Source: Calliopsis andreniformis (taxonomy: Eukaryota > Arthropoda > Insecta > Hymenoptera > Andrenidae). Taken from it: a stretch of 64,000 nucleotides of DNA. How positions within the stretch are numbered: position 1 is the first letter of the stretch; each line of letters starts with the position of its first letter. Positions 1-12,012 of the stretch are shown piece by piece. The DNA lies in the NCBI RefSeq assembly GCF_051401765.1, contig NC_135073.1:6510001-6574000 (forward strand). The letters run 5' to 3'. The notes beneath the pieces are model-generated. The model saw nothing but the letters and a program-made list of their open reading frames with translations, was not told the origin of the DNA and made no database searches. The translations under genes were made by a program, and so were the position numbers.

Positions 1-1171
1 CTCTCTGCTTCTGTGCAACCATCCCTACAACAGTCTTCTATCCGTTTCATCGGAATTATGGTTACGAACTTCCACAACCTGCCAGATGGTAGACATCACA
101 CGCCCTACACCTCAGAGAGACTTCTAATTACCAGGGAAGGAAAAAGAAATGAATGATCTGACCACCGTGAATCCTTATTAATCTGTTGCGTATAAGTAGT
201 CAGGTGTCTGGTATATTCAGACTGTGTGCTGGGGTTTAACAATACAACAGTTGAAGATTAAATATTCAGTGACTGGCAAATTGGACAACAAAAGATTACA
301 CAATTCGTATGTCCCGATTCTAATGATTAATTATAATTTTCTGTGAGGTATAATAAAGGAAATCGGTCAGAAGTCAGATTAGAAATGAGGCAGATGGACA
401 ATAGGCTACAGTTTTTGCAATTGCTATAGCTGTGAAAATGCATGAGCAATGTAAAATGAGATTTTTCTGTTCTCAAATTTAAAAAAGATAGACATTTTTT
501 TGTCTAAATGACGGAGGTTATATGTACTTATTATTCAGCTCCAAGACATGAAAATCTTCAATTGAATCTATCTTATCTAGTAAGTACCACATTCTACAGG
601 GAACTTTAAACTATAATTATGATGAACTTATGCTGTACATACTTACTGCAGTAACCAGAGGTTTCAAGAAATATGAATTTAAAGATAATTTGTTCTTGGG
701 TTATAAGAGCTTCTTTTAACTCTGAGTAAAAAAATGCTATGAAGCAACTTGTTGCATGACCACCCACTCTAAAGACTCATATAAGTAGTTCGGTACATAG
801 TATTAGTTCAACAAGCAAAGCTATCGAGAAATAAGATGCAGGTCAAGAATTGTTAAATAGATATACCTACACGATAAATAGTGAAAAATATTGCTCGTCT
901 GTGATTAAACTAAATAGCAAGATGCAGAAATATGTTGCAATCTGAACACATTTACTGTTGAAAGAAAGATAATACCAAATTAAACCTTTCATAGCTTGCG
1001 AATAGATAATTGTTAAGCCTGTGTTCATGAAGCATATTTCCCATTAAAATTTAGCACAAACGTTCATAAACAACGTATATGTATAAACTGTCTATGTTGT
1101 ATGTTGATTAGAATAAAGTTAACTGATGTACAAACTGTTGAAAAAGGGTAGAACCAAACTTGGGTGTTATG
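1..1171. other. AT-rich sequence without recognised features
   Basis: I see no reading frame of note, RNA gene or inverted repeat here. The sequence is mixed AT-rich DNA with short A and T runs, like intron or intergenic DNA elsewhere in the window. Confidence 0.5.
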
Positions 1172-1173
1172 TA

Positions 1174-1235
1174 TGAGGGTCAGTCGAAAACTATCCGCAA
1201 TACGTTAGGTTCGTGAAAAATAAATGGCCCCTCAG
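1174..1235 (+). mobile_element. possible mariner-like terminal end, single
   Basis: Directly after a TA dinucleotide the sequence reads TGAGGGTCAGTCGAAAACTA, followed by a short GC-balanced stretch. This resembles the ends of arthropod mariner elements, which often start TA-(C/T)GAGGGT-(C/G)-x-GTTC(A/G)AAAA. No matching inverted end was found nearby, so this is at best a lone terminus or a fragment. The family assignment rests on recalled consensus, not on a search. Confidence 0.25.
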
Positions 1236-1330
1236 CATCCAGTATTTCTAGTGTTATAACTCATACATGTTTTACCCCAATCAAAATAGAATTTATCAGA
1301 GTGTACCTGTTCCTGTCACCGAAAAATGAC

Positions 1331-2590
1331 AACTCATACTTTTTTCTTTTTTCCTTTTTTTTAAATAAATAAATGCTAAACTTTCTAAAAGATTTAAAAA
1401 TATAGTGACGAAATTTCATGTCGGCATATGTTACTTTACTGTTTCTTAATCAATTTTAAATTGATATTAGCGTTTATGAGAGGACTCAATAATGTACATA
1501 TTCGTATGCAAATAAGCGTAATTAATTATACATTTATAGCAAGCTGTTTTACACGTGCTCAAGCAGAATTTAAGGAAACTTTTAAGGTGCATGCTCAACT
1601 TCATCAGAATGTTGATCCTATATTGATGCAGACTAACATAACTGGTATATGTTTATGCAAAATAACCTAACTGATATCTGCAGAATTAACATAATCTTGA
1701 CGTAAACTTACATAATTTACAACTACTCGTATCTTTTATATGGTTTTATATCAGATATAATATATTTCTATATAAGCTTTTACATTATTTAATATTCATT
1801 TTTAAAACTATCGAAGTTTCTGTATTATCCCTGATTTGTAAAGATACTTCCAAAGTTTGTATCGTATATTCATTAACTAATGTATAAAATGTAGCTTGAA
1901 ATAATCTTCTATTTTTAATCTCTAGTAGTTTCGTTTGTATAGTTATTCTCGGAAGTCTCTCTTCATCAGAGAGACTTAAAATTGACTTCTGACAAGAATA
2001 ACGAACAACGAATACTGGATGCTAAAATGGTAAATAATTTACGATCTTATCAATTAAGTGGAGATACACGTCTAAAAAGACACTAATGAACAATTACACA
2101 CAACTAATACCATTAACCAACAAACTTCTATACTATATTTTTAGTATTGATAAATCAATATCAGAAGTTTCAAACTGCTATACGCTACAGTCTTAAAGAA
2201 GGAATTCCCTTGACAGGAGGTCCTATACGATCGAACTCAGGTTCCCAAGTTTTTAAATTCTCATATTTCCAAATTCTTCGGAATCTTTAAAGTAAGTATG
2301 AATTTTCAAACTTTCCAAAAATTAAAATACAAATCTTCAATTTCACCAATTTTCAGGTTTTGAACTTTTATATTATAAGTCTTTTTGTACACGTATTTCA
2401 ATTCGTAAATTTCAATACCTAGAACTTCGTATTTGAACTTCGTACTAAATGGCTCTGGCGGTATGATAAATATTCAATTGTGACTGTTAGTGACAATGCA
2501 GTGCCAATCGTCAGAAAAGAAAAGCTACATTCAATTGCATGCCTATAACAATCGCATAAACGAGCTATTATATTCTCAAGAATATTAACC
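1331..2590. other. AT-rich stretch with degenerate TTCAAATTTTC-type tract
   Basis: Mostly featureless AT-rich DNA. From about 2250 to 2430 the plus strand repeats loose variants of AAATTC, TTTCAAA and TTCAAAT about every 10-20 bases. Similar loose tracts occur near 35490-35570, 36100-36170 and 43405-43440, which suggests an old, decayed repeat family. No coding signal is visible. Confidence 0.35.
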
Positions 2591-3030
2591 GAACCATCCT
2601 CGTTCTTTTTTCATTCCCTTTTGTTTCTTCATCCTACGATTCAGTGTTTCTCTGTCCTCTGTCGCGCAAAAGCGACACCGTCACCCCAGCAAGCCCTTTC
2701 ATTTACCTCTTTTCGATATTTTAATATTCGCGACGGGAGATAAAATCCCACCCACCTCAGTCCACTATTTCAACCCTCATACCGCTTTCGTGAAATATTC
2801 ATGACGGTTTCGCGCTTTCCGCCGGCGTCGAAGAAAGAAAAGGCGGTCTCGTCTCTGAATGGAAAAGGACGCTCAGAGAAAGTGGAAGACCAACACCAAG
2901 CAAGAAAAAAGAGAACCTTAACTCGTCTCTCCTTTGACAGCAACTGGAATTAGATTTTTGATACGTCGACACTAGTTCAAATCGGCGCCGAGTTGAGACT
3001 CGTGAGAGACTAAAATTCATTCGCTACTAC
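2591..3030. other. GC-richer island
   Basis: Base composition rises clearly here, with CpG-containing words and purine-rich runs around 2830-2920. Open frames are short and unlike any protein family I know. It may be a regulatory or conserved non-coding element. Only the composition contrast is seen directly. Confidence 0.3.
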
Positions 3031-3713
3031 AATTGACAATGGCGATAGAAGATAAAGTTTCTGTCGAATGAACCCTACTAATCTCACGTTCATATTGGCC
3101 AGGACTGATAAGTTCTATATTCGAGATCTTAATTAATCCCCCGTCTGTAATCTGCATGGAAAAGAATGGTCATACAGATCTTGCAGAAATCTCGTAAGTA
3201 GATTCAAGCAGAGTAGGCTTTTATAGGATTTGTTATAGACCTTTGTAACATGAAAACAGAAAGCTTGACTATAGTCAAAGTAGCTTTGTTAAATCTACAA
3301 AGTCAACTCTTACTGTTTCTATTAAATTTAAGTCTGTAAGTACTTACATAAATTCTACAAGAGACTTCAATAATTTCAGCTTAACATTTTTCTCCGTGGG
3401 GGCTGTTTACGACCCAGACCATTTCTGCTTTTGAATTCTATTTTGACTTGTTTAAGAAAGCTAAGTTAACATGAAACTAAAAACTATTGGATGATATTCT
3501 AGAAACTTGGAAGAGTATTTAAGAACTTTTTTGGATTTTTCAAAACAGAAAAACTGCACCAGTAAAAATAAGATTGCAGATGGAGGGTTAAAGCTTTAAC
3601 TCAAATTTTTTGAAAATGTGACAGTTTGTTTTGTCTTGCAGCCACAGACGTACATGCAAATAGCTCCTTTGGTGTACTGTTGAGAGCTCGGAAAATGTCA
3701 GCGGGACGACACA

Positions 3714-4148
3714 GGATCAAGAGGGACAGTATTGCCATATGCCGACACAAAATGTCTTCCAGTGACGTCATAGAGTAGAAGAGTAGGGGTATCATACAGT
3801 ATTTGACTCATATATATAAGACTAAATAGGGCATTGGGTATACTTCCAATGAGAAGCCAATGAAGCCAACATCAGAGTACAGATATATACCTCTCTGTCT
3901 CTTGTCGTCACCTCCCTGAAGCATGCGCATGACACTCCAGGTAACATAAAAAGGATAGAGCTATATATTTCCCATATATCTCCATCCTTCCATCTTGGTT
4001 TCAGCACTCAGTTCCGATGCCCCATATGGTCTTACACATATATGATTTGACTGCATTCTTTGCTGCATCTCTACTTTGTTGCTTTATGACGTCACTGGAA
4101 GACATTTTATCCCAGTATATGGCAATACTAAAGAGGGGAGCTTGATTC
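3714..4148. mobile_element. 435-bp foldback (palindromic) element
   Basis: The left arm, about 3714-3839, is the reverse complement of the right arm, about 4014-4148, with moderate divergence. The best-conserved core lies at 3730-3772 and 4085-4127, around TATTGCCATAT and AAAATGTCTTCCAGTGACGTCATA-like words. The element's midpoint is close to a perfect palindrome, CATGCGCATG at 3922-3931, so the whole unit may be one imperfect palindrome. The outer ends match as GGATCAAG and CTTGATTC. I could not define a target-site duplication. Two short minus-strand frames overlap it but are probably by-products. This fits a MITE or foldback transposon, family unknown. Confidence 0.6.
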
Positions 4149-4858
4149 GTTACAAATAGCAGCAATACGTGTGACCAATTAAGCCAATAAGGGAATACGT
4201 GCTGTCTTTATGCTTTTTTCTGCAAAGCCAATCAGATTCATTGACATTTTCTGAGCTTCTGATAGTACACATCTTTCCTAGGTAAACAATGTTCGCTGTT
4301 CGCCGCTCGCAAAAATGTCTATATTGTCGACGAATATAAGTTCATAAACTGTTCATGAATACTAGTGTGGATATAGTATCACTTCTGTACATAATTTCAG
4401 GAATTCGGGGCTACGAGTTTGGATCGAGTCGGTAATTTCCCTCGGGATTATATCGAGAGATCATAACAATGTAAATGGAATGCTTCTTCACAATTTTCAG
4501 TCAGCTCCTGTACTTAACCCCTCATATCATAATCAACCACATATGCATTTTAAATTATGTTCCAAACATTCGACTAGATATTGTTATATCGTTGAACTTA
4601 TAATTAGCGAAAATGGAGAAACTGTAAACTCGTTGAGTAATAGCAGTGCTAAGTAACTACTGATATCACTGCTTTCTCAGTTTCCACACAATTACGTCAT
4701 AATCTCCTACTATTTATGTACATCGTTTTACAATACAACAAACTATCAGCTTTTCCAGCAATAGGCGAAACAATGTGGTCTTCCAATTATTCTCACTCTA
4801 ATTACGGAATTATCACCACTTGGAGGGGAGTACAGTTCTCAGCGTCATGTATCAACAA
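4149..4858. other. AT-rich sequence without recognised features
   Basis: No convincing reading frame, RNA or repeat is seen between the foldback element and the next MITE. There is a short inverted motif near 4343-4359 (TTCATAAACTGTTCATGAA), which is common by chance in AT-rich DNA. Confidence 0.4.
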
Positions 4859-5026
4859 TGGTGCGTTTAGACCAAGCGAGTGAATGCTCCTTCTACCCCC
4901 ACTTTAAGTGACAGGAGCATTCTTTCACTTATGGATTCACTTGTGGATTTCATTCATTCATAATAACTAGAATTTTGCTAAAACAGAAAAAGAACGAGTA
5001 TTCTCTTGGTTGGCCTAAACATACCA
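4859..5026. mobile_element. PIF/Harbinger-like MITE, copy A (168 bp)
   Basis: The ends are inverted: the left begins TGGTGCGTTTAGACCAAG and the right ends in the diverged inverse (CTTGGTTGGCCTAAACATACCA). Flanking triplets are CAA on the left and TAA on the right, an imperfect TWA duplication. Interior inverted segments around GAGTGAATGCTC and GAGTATTCTC continue the pairing. Copy B at 20604-20773 has the same ends, length and interior words. Three-base TWA duplications are typical of PIF/Harbinger elements. It carries no transposase, so it would be a non-autonomous copy. Confidence 0.7.
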
Positions 5027-6187
5027 TAATATATTAATTCAGCAAGTGGCAAAGATTGTCTTCAACCTGGTCAAAGTGAAGTGCCTATTCTGAAGCTCTT
5101 TCGGGTGTTGAACACGCCAGATAGGGTATTCGGTTCTTCTAGCGACACCGCAGAGTCCCACTGCCTTCATAACTCATACTCAGCCGACCCCTTTCACCCC
5201 ATGCACCACAAGAGGACATGCATCACATCGTTACATTATAGAAACGAGTCGCGTAGGAGAGGAGCGTCACAGGTCCTAAGGGCACAACCTAATGCTCTCG
5301 TAATTTCATTTTTGGAATCATTTCGCCTTATCGCGCGATAACGGTGCTGATTTACGTTATATCCTTTCGTACACCCCCAAGGTATAATATACACCTATAG
5401 ACGCGATGGTAAATTTGGAAGCGCCGCGGGCTATGATCGATACGCCAGCGTCGTTAAACCGAGTTACTTGCCCCCAAGTGTGAAAATCCGTGGAAATGAG
5501 TAAATACAATATGCAGTGTGCATTCCAAAAGGCAGACGTTGATTGATTGTAACGAAAGTAGGTGAAGTAAATGTAAATGAACGTTTGAGATGTTCAATGT
5601 CCCAGTAAAGTTGCGTTAACCTTAAGCGATTAAGTCGGTGAACCAAAAATAGACAACTGGGTTACTTTCAGTTTGACAACCAGATATCGTTTGAACTTGA
5701 TTGAAATTGTGTTTACACAGGTAACTTTTCTTCGGGCTGATCAACTCGGTTGTTCGATCAAACGTTGCCTGCTCTAAACGTAGCTTAAGTAAAGAATCTA
5801 AAAAATATATGTTCTGATATTTGAATTATGACGTCTCAGTAGCTGAGCATAGATACTATGTTATGTTACTATTCTTTTTCCAATTAAATCAGAATTTGAG
5901 CTTAAAATTAAATAAAATTAGCGTTTGTGTTCGGGTACTAAGAGACATGGTCGGCTATTGGAATATTTACTTTAGTGTAAGAATGTGACATACGCGTAGT
6001 TGTCACGAACTTTCGGAGATCTTTTCGCATACTTCATGTGGTAACTTAATGTTAGGTACCATGTCCTGATTTTTCATTCATTTTGTCCCCTTAGAAAGGA
6101 TAACCGATTGCAAAGGATTGATTGTGTTTATGAAAATATGAAATTAGATGAAAATTCGCAGTCTAGTTATTGCTGTCAGTGTAAAAA
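5027..6187. other. non-coding stretch with GC-richer island at 5071-5460
   Basis: The first part is GC-balanced and rich in CpG words, including an 86-codon plus-strand frame at 5081-5341 that matches nothing I know. From about 5470 the sequence returns to AT-rich DNA. No splice-bounded coding signal was found. The island could be regulatory. Confidence 0.3.
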
Positions 6188-6189
6188 TA

Positions 6190-6639
6190 CAGGTTATCCC
6201 AAACAATGTGGTACAGGATAGTACAGGGAAAAAGTAGTGGTTCTACATGACAATGTAAGTCGAAAATAGAGAATCAAATTTTTTAATAAAATTTGCTTCG
6301 TGCTTCGCTTTCGAGAGAACTGAGCTTTATTTACGTTTAAGTACAAGTGTGTGAAAGTACAGCTTCGAATGTTCGAAGGTGCTTACCCAGGGTAAGAGAA
6401 ACGCTGACGGTTTGATCATTGACTTTCTCTATTGTAAGCTAGAAACACTCCCCACTCTCTATTTTCCCATCAAATAGCTGAAACTGTAGTTTGGTACTCT
6501 CATCCTCGGTTAAAATTCAAAGTCAATTTTCTCGAAAACGAAGCACGATACCAACAAATATTACTCTATCTCTTCAGATTTATTCTTTCATGTAGAATCA
6601 CCACCTCTTTGTTTTAATCACGAGTTCTGAGACACCCTG
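6190..6639. mobile_element. 450-bp Tc1/mariner-type MITE with CAGGGTGTC-like ends
   Basis: The right end, read on the minus strand, starts CAGGGTGTCTCAGAACTCG. The left end starts CAGGTTATCCCAAACAA. Both abut TA (6188-6189 and 6640-6641), as expected for TA target-site insertion. Arms of about 130-140 bp pair with divergence: left 6190-6331, right 6512-6639. Shared words are GGTTCTACATGA/GGTGATTCTACATGA and GTGCTTCGCTTTCGAGA/GTGCTTCGTTTTCGAGA. No transposase frame remains. The same arm words occur in fragments at 45110, 53580 and 62925, so this is one repeat group. Confidence 0.75.
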
Positions 6640-6641
6640 TA

Positions 6642-8830
6642 TAAATAAGAATTGGAATATCCTACACTAAATGCATGACAGTGATAGCATGTTAATTATG
6701 CATGAACAGGTTTTTCAAAAAATTTACTCACACTAGATTACCAAGGAGACAGTAAAATTCTCGAATCACGAAATTAATTAAAACTCTGAACGCTGGTCAG
6801 TTTCGCCACTTTGTTCATTGCAACAGCCAAAGAGGATCACACATTCAATGTGTTTCAAAGTATTCAATTACTCACGATTAAATCTTCAGTGCTCTCCAAA
6901 AATACAATTTCATTATTCATTCCATTCGTTTGATTTTAACGGTTAAATTTTTCTCCATTTGTACACAAACATCCTGAATACGTATAAAATAGTAAACTGG
7001 AAGTTTGAATATTTTCTGCAATGAAGAAATCGATTTGAAACGTGTGCAGTAGTCTAATAATGGGTCATGATAAACAAAACGAACAGCTTCTTAGGAAAAT
7101 TTGTTGCTAAACTTGATGTTACCTATTTGTAACTATTTGTGTATAGGAAGTATTTGTTCTATCTAAGGTATCATCGAAAGCCGATCCTGCGGTTGCGATT
7201 CGATGGAGTCCAAAGTTTGCTAAATTTGCGATAACGATAGTTTGGTAGTTGCCTATCTTAAGGATCAAACTGAAGAGATCGGTGGAACTTTGATTCCATC
7301 TATCTCTTCAGTTTAGTAGGTTTAAGTTCCAGATTGTAGGATTCATGTTAGGGGAGATCGATAGAACTTCGAATCCATTTATCTCATCTCTCTCTACGTG
7401 ACAAGACCTGGGCAATGGGTAATGAGCAAGCAAATACGCTAAGAATTTGGAGTACTTTAGTTTGGATACAACATAAAACGTAAGTTTGTGAAATATTATA
7501 TAAGATTGCAGAATTTTAAATGTTTTGATATGAGATAAGGATAAACGCAACGTGAAATGTTTTAGCAAATTCATTTTAATTCCTATTTCACGTTCTTTTC
7601 CGTGTAGATAAAATTCTACCCAAAGTTGTACGGAGTTACAGATTTCTCATACTTAAAATTGATAGCACAAACTGTAGAATTAAATAGAGAACTGGAAGAT
7701 TAAAAAGAAAATATTTAACACTTTTTGTAATCTTGCTGCTTATTGTTATATTTTGTGAAAATACCTTAACGAGAGGGTCCACAAGTATGATATGCGCTTG
7801 TTAATGAGTCGTCGCTAATTTGTAGAACGTATCAACTCTACAGTTCACAGTGGTGCAAATATGCATCATCTAAGTTTTTTCTTAATATTTTCTTACTGTA
7901 AGTTTAAATGACGAAACATCAAATTGTTTCATATATACATATCATAAAAGTTACAATTTTTGAAAAGATGTAAGATACTGTTATGGCTACTCTTTCTACC
8001 GTTTAATCATTCAAGAACAGTGTCTACATTTTTGCAAAATGAAATCGTAGAAGGAAGACAATTGAAGCGGACCAGAAAAATACGGTAGAATCCAGCGAGA
8101 AGAAGCGTTCTGTTGAACAAATGGACCATTATAATGACAAGTAGGAAAGAATGTTGGGTTCGAGTGATATTGGAGAAACTAAAAGAAAAGTCAGTAGAAT
8201 GAAAAGAGAAATTGTATTAGAAGGTCGCGACTGAAACTCTCTCAGGAGAGAACAGCGAGTAAAGGAGAAGATTTATTACATTATGAGACAGGATACCTTT
8301 CAATGGACTCAAATCTTTTGAAAGAATATTTAGACAGGCTGGAAAATATTGAAATAATTTAGGACTATATTGAAGTTTGTATAAAATTGAAATTCAGGTG
8401 GAGGTTGGAAACTCTGCCAACAATATTCTGGAGGCAAGTTATACATTACAAAACTGAGAGCATAAAGTTACACGTTACCCTAACTGCTTTAATGAAATGT
8501 GTAGCAAATTGAATATAAAATGAAATGTATACATAGTAATGTCTAAACATTCAGAAACGAAAGAATCTGGAAATTTAAAATCAATTCTGCACTTTGTAAA
8601 TATGAAATATAATTTGCATGATAACGTTCATCAAATTTTATTTCAAAATATCGTCTACTTAACCAGATTTATCGAAGCAGTCAAATTAACTGATATAATT
8701 AAGCACTTATATTTCTTTTATACTGATGTTACATAAGACTGAAAAAAAGAATAATTATACAAAAACTTTATTTTCGGCATTTGGTACCTGGACACTTTCA
8801 ACATTTTGTTGACAAAAAATGTCATCAATT
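6642..8830. other. AT-rich stretch, mostly featureless
   Basis: Apart from the paired hairpins near 7268-7395, I see only AT-rich DNA with short chance frames. The section at 8030-8300 is purine-rich on the plus strand. A short word at 8791-8805 (CTGGACACTTTCAAC) resembles a Tc1-like end but has no partner. Confidence 0.4.
7268..7313. repeat. 46-nt hairpin
   Basis: AACTGAAGAGAT and ATCTCTTCAGTT form a perfect 12-bp inverted pair. The inner bases GGTGGAA and TTCCATC extend the stem to about 20 bp with one mismatch and one G-U type pair, leaving a loop of about six bases. A diverged second copy of the inner segment follows at 7354-7395 (GAGATCGATAGAACTTCGAA and onward). The hairpin is short for a microRNA precursor, so a decayed palindromic repeat is equally likely. 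Confidence 0.45.
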
Positions 8831-9010
8831 TAGATTTAGGTCTAGCTTGAGGTCTAGGCTTAGATTTACGTCTAGGATTAAGTTTAGGTCTGGGTTAGGT
8901 CTAGGTCTAAATCTAGGTCTAAGTTTAGGTCTGAGTTAATTCTGAATCTAGGTCTAGTCTAATTCTAGCTCTAAGTCTAGGTTTGAATTAAGTTTAGGTC
9001 TACATTAAAT
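8831..9010 (+). repeat. degenerate hexamer/telomere-like tract (TAGGTC-type)
   Basis: About 180 bases consist of variants of the six-base unit TAGGTC (TAGGTC, TAAATC, TAAGTT, TAGCTC, TGAATC), often alternating with A-rich variants. Inside it, at 8884-8905, two 11-mers stand in tandem: TTAGGTCTGGG and TTAGGTCTAGG. Canonical insect telomeres are TTAGG, and I recall 11-base TTAGGTCTGGG-like variants reported for some Hymenoptera. An interstitial telomere-derived tract is therefore possible, but an ordinary minisatellite explains the data equally well. Confidence 0.6.
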
Positions 9011-10735
9011 CTTCAAATGTTTTTTCGAGGAAGAATCGATTCTTTCGAAACGTCTTCGAGTAGGTTTCTTTCGACCAACCTTCCTGGAGCCCCAGTCTAT
9101 ACATATTTCGATAAGTCTCTTATTGCAAACATTATTTAGAAATATATAGGTATTCGCTAATCCGTTATTAAACTTACTTCACAATGAAGAAAGAATAAAA
9201 TAGTACGCTACATTTAATAATCACAAAAAGACCTATGTTTAGACAGATCCTGATTGCAGATCCAGAAATGTGACTCGTTTCTTCTTGAAAATACCGTGTG
9301 AATGGTTAGAGAGAAGAGACTGTGTAATACAGGAAATGCTATCATCACAGGCAACTCAGAGTAAGAGGTGTTTTGTAGTAGAAAATATCAGAATTCACAT
9401 GTTCTTCGCGAAGCAAGAAGAGGAAGCAAGTTGTGTAGAATGAAAGGGTGCTTAAGTCTAGACAGATTCAACTGGCCACTCAGAATGACTGAGAGGTTAT
9501 CTCTAACATACTGTTTGGCTACCTCATTGCTTCATTTTTCATTTCCTTCTGTAAACTTACTATTAATATGAACCTCGATAACCATACATTCTGTTTCTTT
9601 TCTTTTTTAATCCATGTTTGAGTCCACCTCTAATAAATTTAACACTAGAACTACCAAAACAATCAAAATAATGATTCGTATAATTATTCTTTACATATAC
9701 GAACTTCATTCATTACAAATATTGGTTCTTTTTCAGTTAACACTGGATAAAACAAGAAAATATATAAATAAACGTAATTTTTTTTTAATTACTTACTTAG
9801 TCAAAAACTTGTAATTTTAACATACCTACTGTTAAAATAGACACCACGTTAATCTTACTAATTCTACTGTTAAAAAACCAAACTTTTAGCGTTAATAAGG
9901 CGAAATAATTTGAGTATATCTAACAGAATAATTTACACGCGATGAATTTGATTATTATGTTATTTATACATAAATGCTCATTTTACTTTCTAATTATTAT
10001 TGCAATATTAAGTAGACCTTACTAGCGCTACTAGATTTAGGTTAAAGAGAATTAAATAACTTACCACCTTTATGCTTCTGAGATAACTAGCAAACTTTAT
10101 ATTAAATCGTATATTGCTTCTGTTACTTCAAAGGAAAGTGATAAAACATACCTGGAACAAAAATGAGAAGCGTAATGAAGAACAAAAAGATTAATAAATG
10201 TAACTTATTACTGAACATAATAGAACAGTTTAATAAAAGTAAAATCGATAAATATTCAAATGCACATTTAAAGAGTGTTCAACTGAATTACTTCAAAACT
10301 ACGAGCTAAATTTTATTTTACAGTATCCACTCATTCTTACTAGATCACGTTTTACTTACATGTGCCATTCATTATACAATCGTACCTATAATGACCTGAG
10401 CCAGACCTTACAATCTGGACATCAAATGCCACTTGTAGAATTCTACTAACAGTATAAGTTCAAGTAGAGTGTAGTAAAATAAAAGCGAAAAATTATATAG
10501 TAAATTAAACATTGATGTATCCATTCAATGAAAGTTCTATTATTATACTCTTCAGTCTAAGTAATTATCATAGCACAGTTGTGAATTTTCTATGTAATAT
10601 CGTTAATTGTTTTGCAATTCTACATTATGTTATAACATTGATATACCAGCTAAGGGTTAATTCTGGTAAAGAAATATCGATTTTTAGATCTAATCTTCAC
10701 CGCAATTCAGTATATTAATCATTCATTGATCTCAC
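9011..10735. other. AT-rich stretch without recognised features
   Basis: Short chance frames only (for example 9368-9571 and 9614-9814). No inverted repeat, RNA gene or repeat array is visible. Confidence 0.4.
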
Positions 10736-11400
10736 AACGAAAGCATCCTCAGGTCCCACACCCGCACAAGTGTTTGCCACACAAGTATTCCGCATAATTA
10801 GAGTGCAGCTAGGCAACAATTTCGATGACGGGACTTCGGCGGGGAGTTCAGTAAGTCAGGCATCCAGCAGAATTTCATTTCACATAATAACACAGTGAAG
10901 AAGATGCTATAGTGTTCAGCGATACGATTCGCACGTGAAGCCAAGCGTTCGTTATCGCATTCCTTACCACTCAAACTGTTAATGATAATAGCATAAATCC
11001 GCGCAACGCTTAGAGGATATTGAATTTTGTTAAAAGAGGATTCCCCTCCCGCAAATCTGTGGGCAAGGCAGAGCCATGAATCGGATAACAAGCCAGGCGC
11101 CATGCGATTGCCGTCAGCGCTTTGACGCTTCAAGTCGTTCGTGCCAATACAACCGTATCGGCATAGAAACGCGAACGCAATCAATGCCGCTATTTCTCTT
11201 CTGCTACCCATTACTCACAAACGCAGCGGAACAACCTCTCGCTGCCTCGTTTCGGATTGACAGCAGCTTCAGGAGTCGCGTTGAAGCTGTCGATCCTCCA
11301 ACTTCCAAGGAAGTATTCTCAAGTTTCACGTTCCTACGCGCCGCTACACAAAGATCTGAAACGCGGTATTTCTTCGCTGGAATTCAATCCTAAATTAATT
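10736..11400. other. GC-richer island
   Basis: Composition rises sharply and CpG words are frequent. A 137-codon minus-strand frame (10798-11211) overlaps plus-strand frames at 11076-11439. It begins with a short hydrophobic stretch like a signal peptide, but the rest has no recognisable domain. I treat the frame as probably fortuitous and the island as a candidate regulatory region. Confidence 0.3.
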
Positions 11401-12010
11401 TTTCAATTTTTCAATCTTAATACTTTCACAAAGCAATGAAGTAATACTGTGACTTATGGTAATTCACATTTATTGGAATTTCTGTAAGTGGGTGATTAAC
11501 CATTTCGATCCCAGCGAGATACATTTGTTCCAGGAATCTTTCCGATTACCTGAAGGACAATACATGTTTCAGATGCGTTATTTTCCAGTAATTTAATGTC
11601 TCTGACTGTATACTTCATTTTTTATCGTAATAATGACGATATTATTAATGACGATTTTATTTAGAAATACATACTTTGTGGATGCAGAGTTGGACTTTCA
11701 GTTTATAGTGTAAACTGATCACTTCGTATAAACAAGTTCCAAATTATTATGTTATTATTCATGTTACTGAGCACTAAAATGCCTAAGCGTTTTATTGGCC
11801 ATATATGTCCCACCAAGTTCTTTTTTCATTCTTGCTTTCGAAATGTAGACAAAATTGCTTTATAGAAATATACGAATTAAATGTGGAGCTCCTGGAGAAA
11901 GAGAAACACGATATCAAAAAAGATGCCAAAGATGTTTTCAACGTCAGTTACAAAAATATGAAAAGATAAGGAACTTGTACTATGTTTATAATAATAAGTT
12001 GTACTATATA
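11401..12010. other. AT-rich sequence without recognised features
   Basis: No coding, RNA or repeat signal seen. Confidence 0.4.
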
Positions 12011-12012
12011 TA

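Noticed and set aside
2768..2784. TTCAACCCTCATA as the opposite end of the 1174 mariner-like terminus
   Set aside because: Similarity stops after a few bases and the flanking sequence does not pair.
8785..8810. CTGGACACTTTCAAC, resembling a Tc1-like end
   Set aside because: No TA-flanked inverted partner was found and the similarity is short.
10798..11211. 137-codon minus-strand frame with a signal-peptide-like start
   Set aside because: No domain is recognised, it overlaps plus-strand frames, and it lies in GC-raised DNA where long frames arise by chance.
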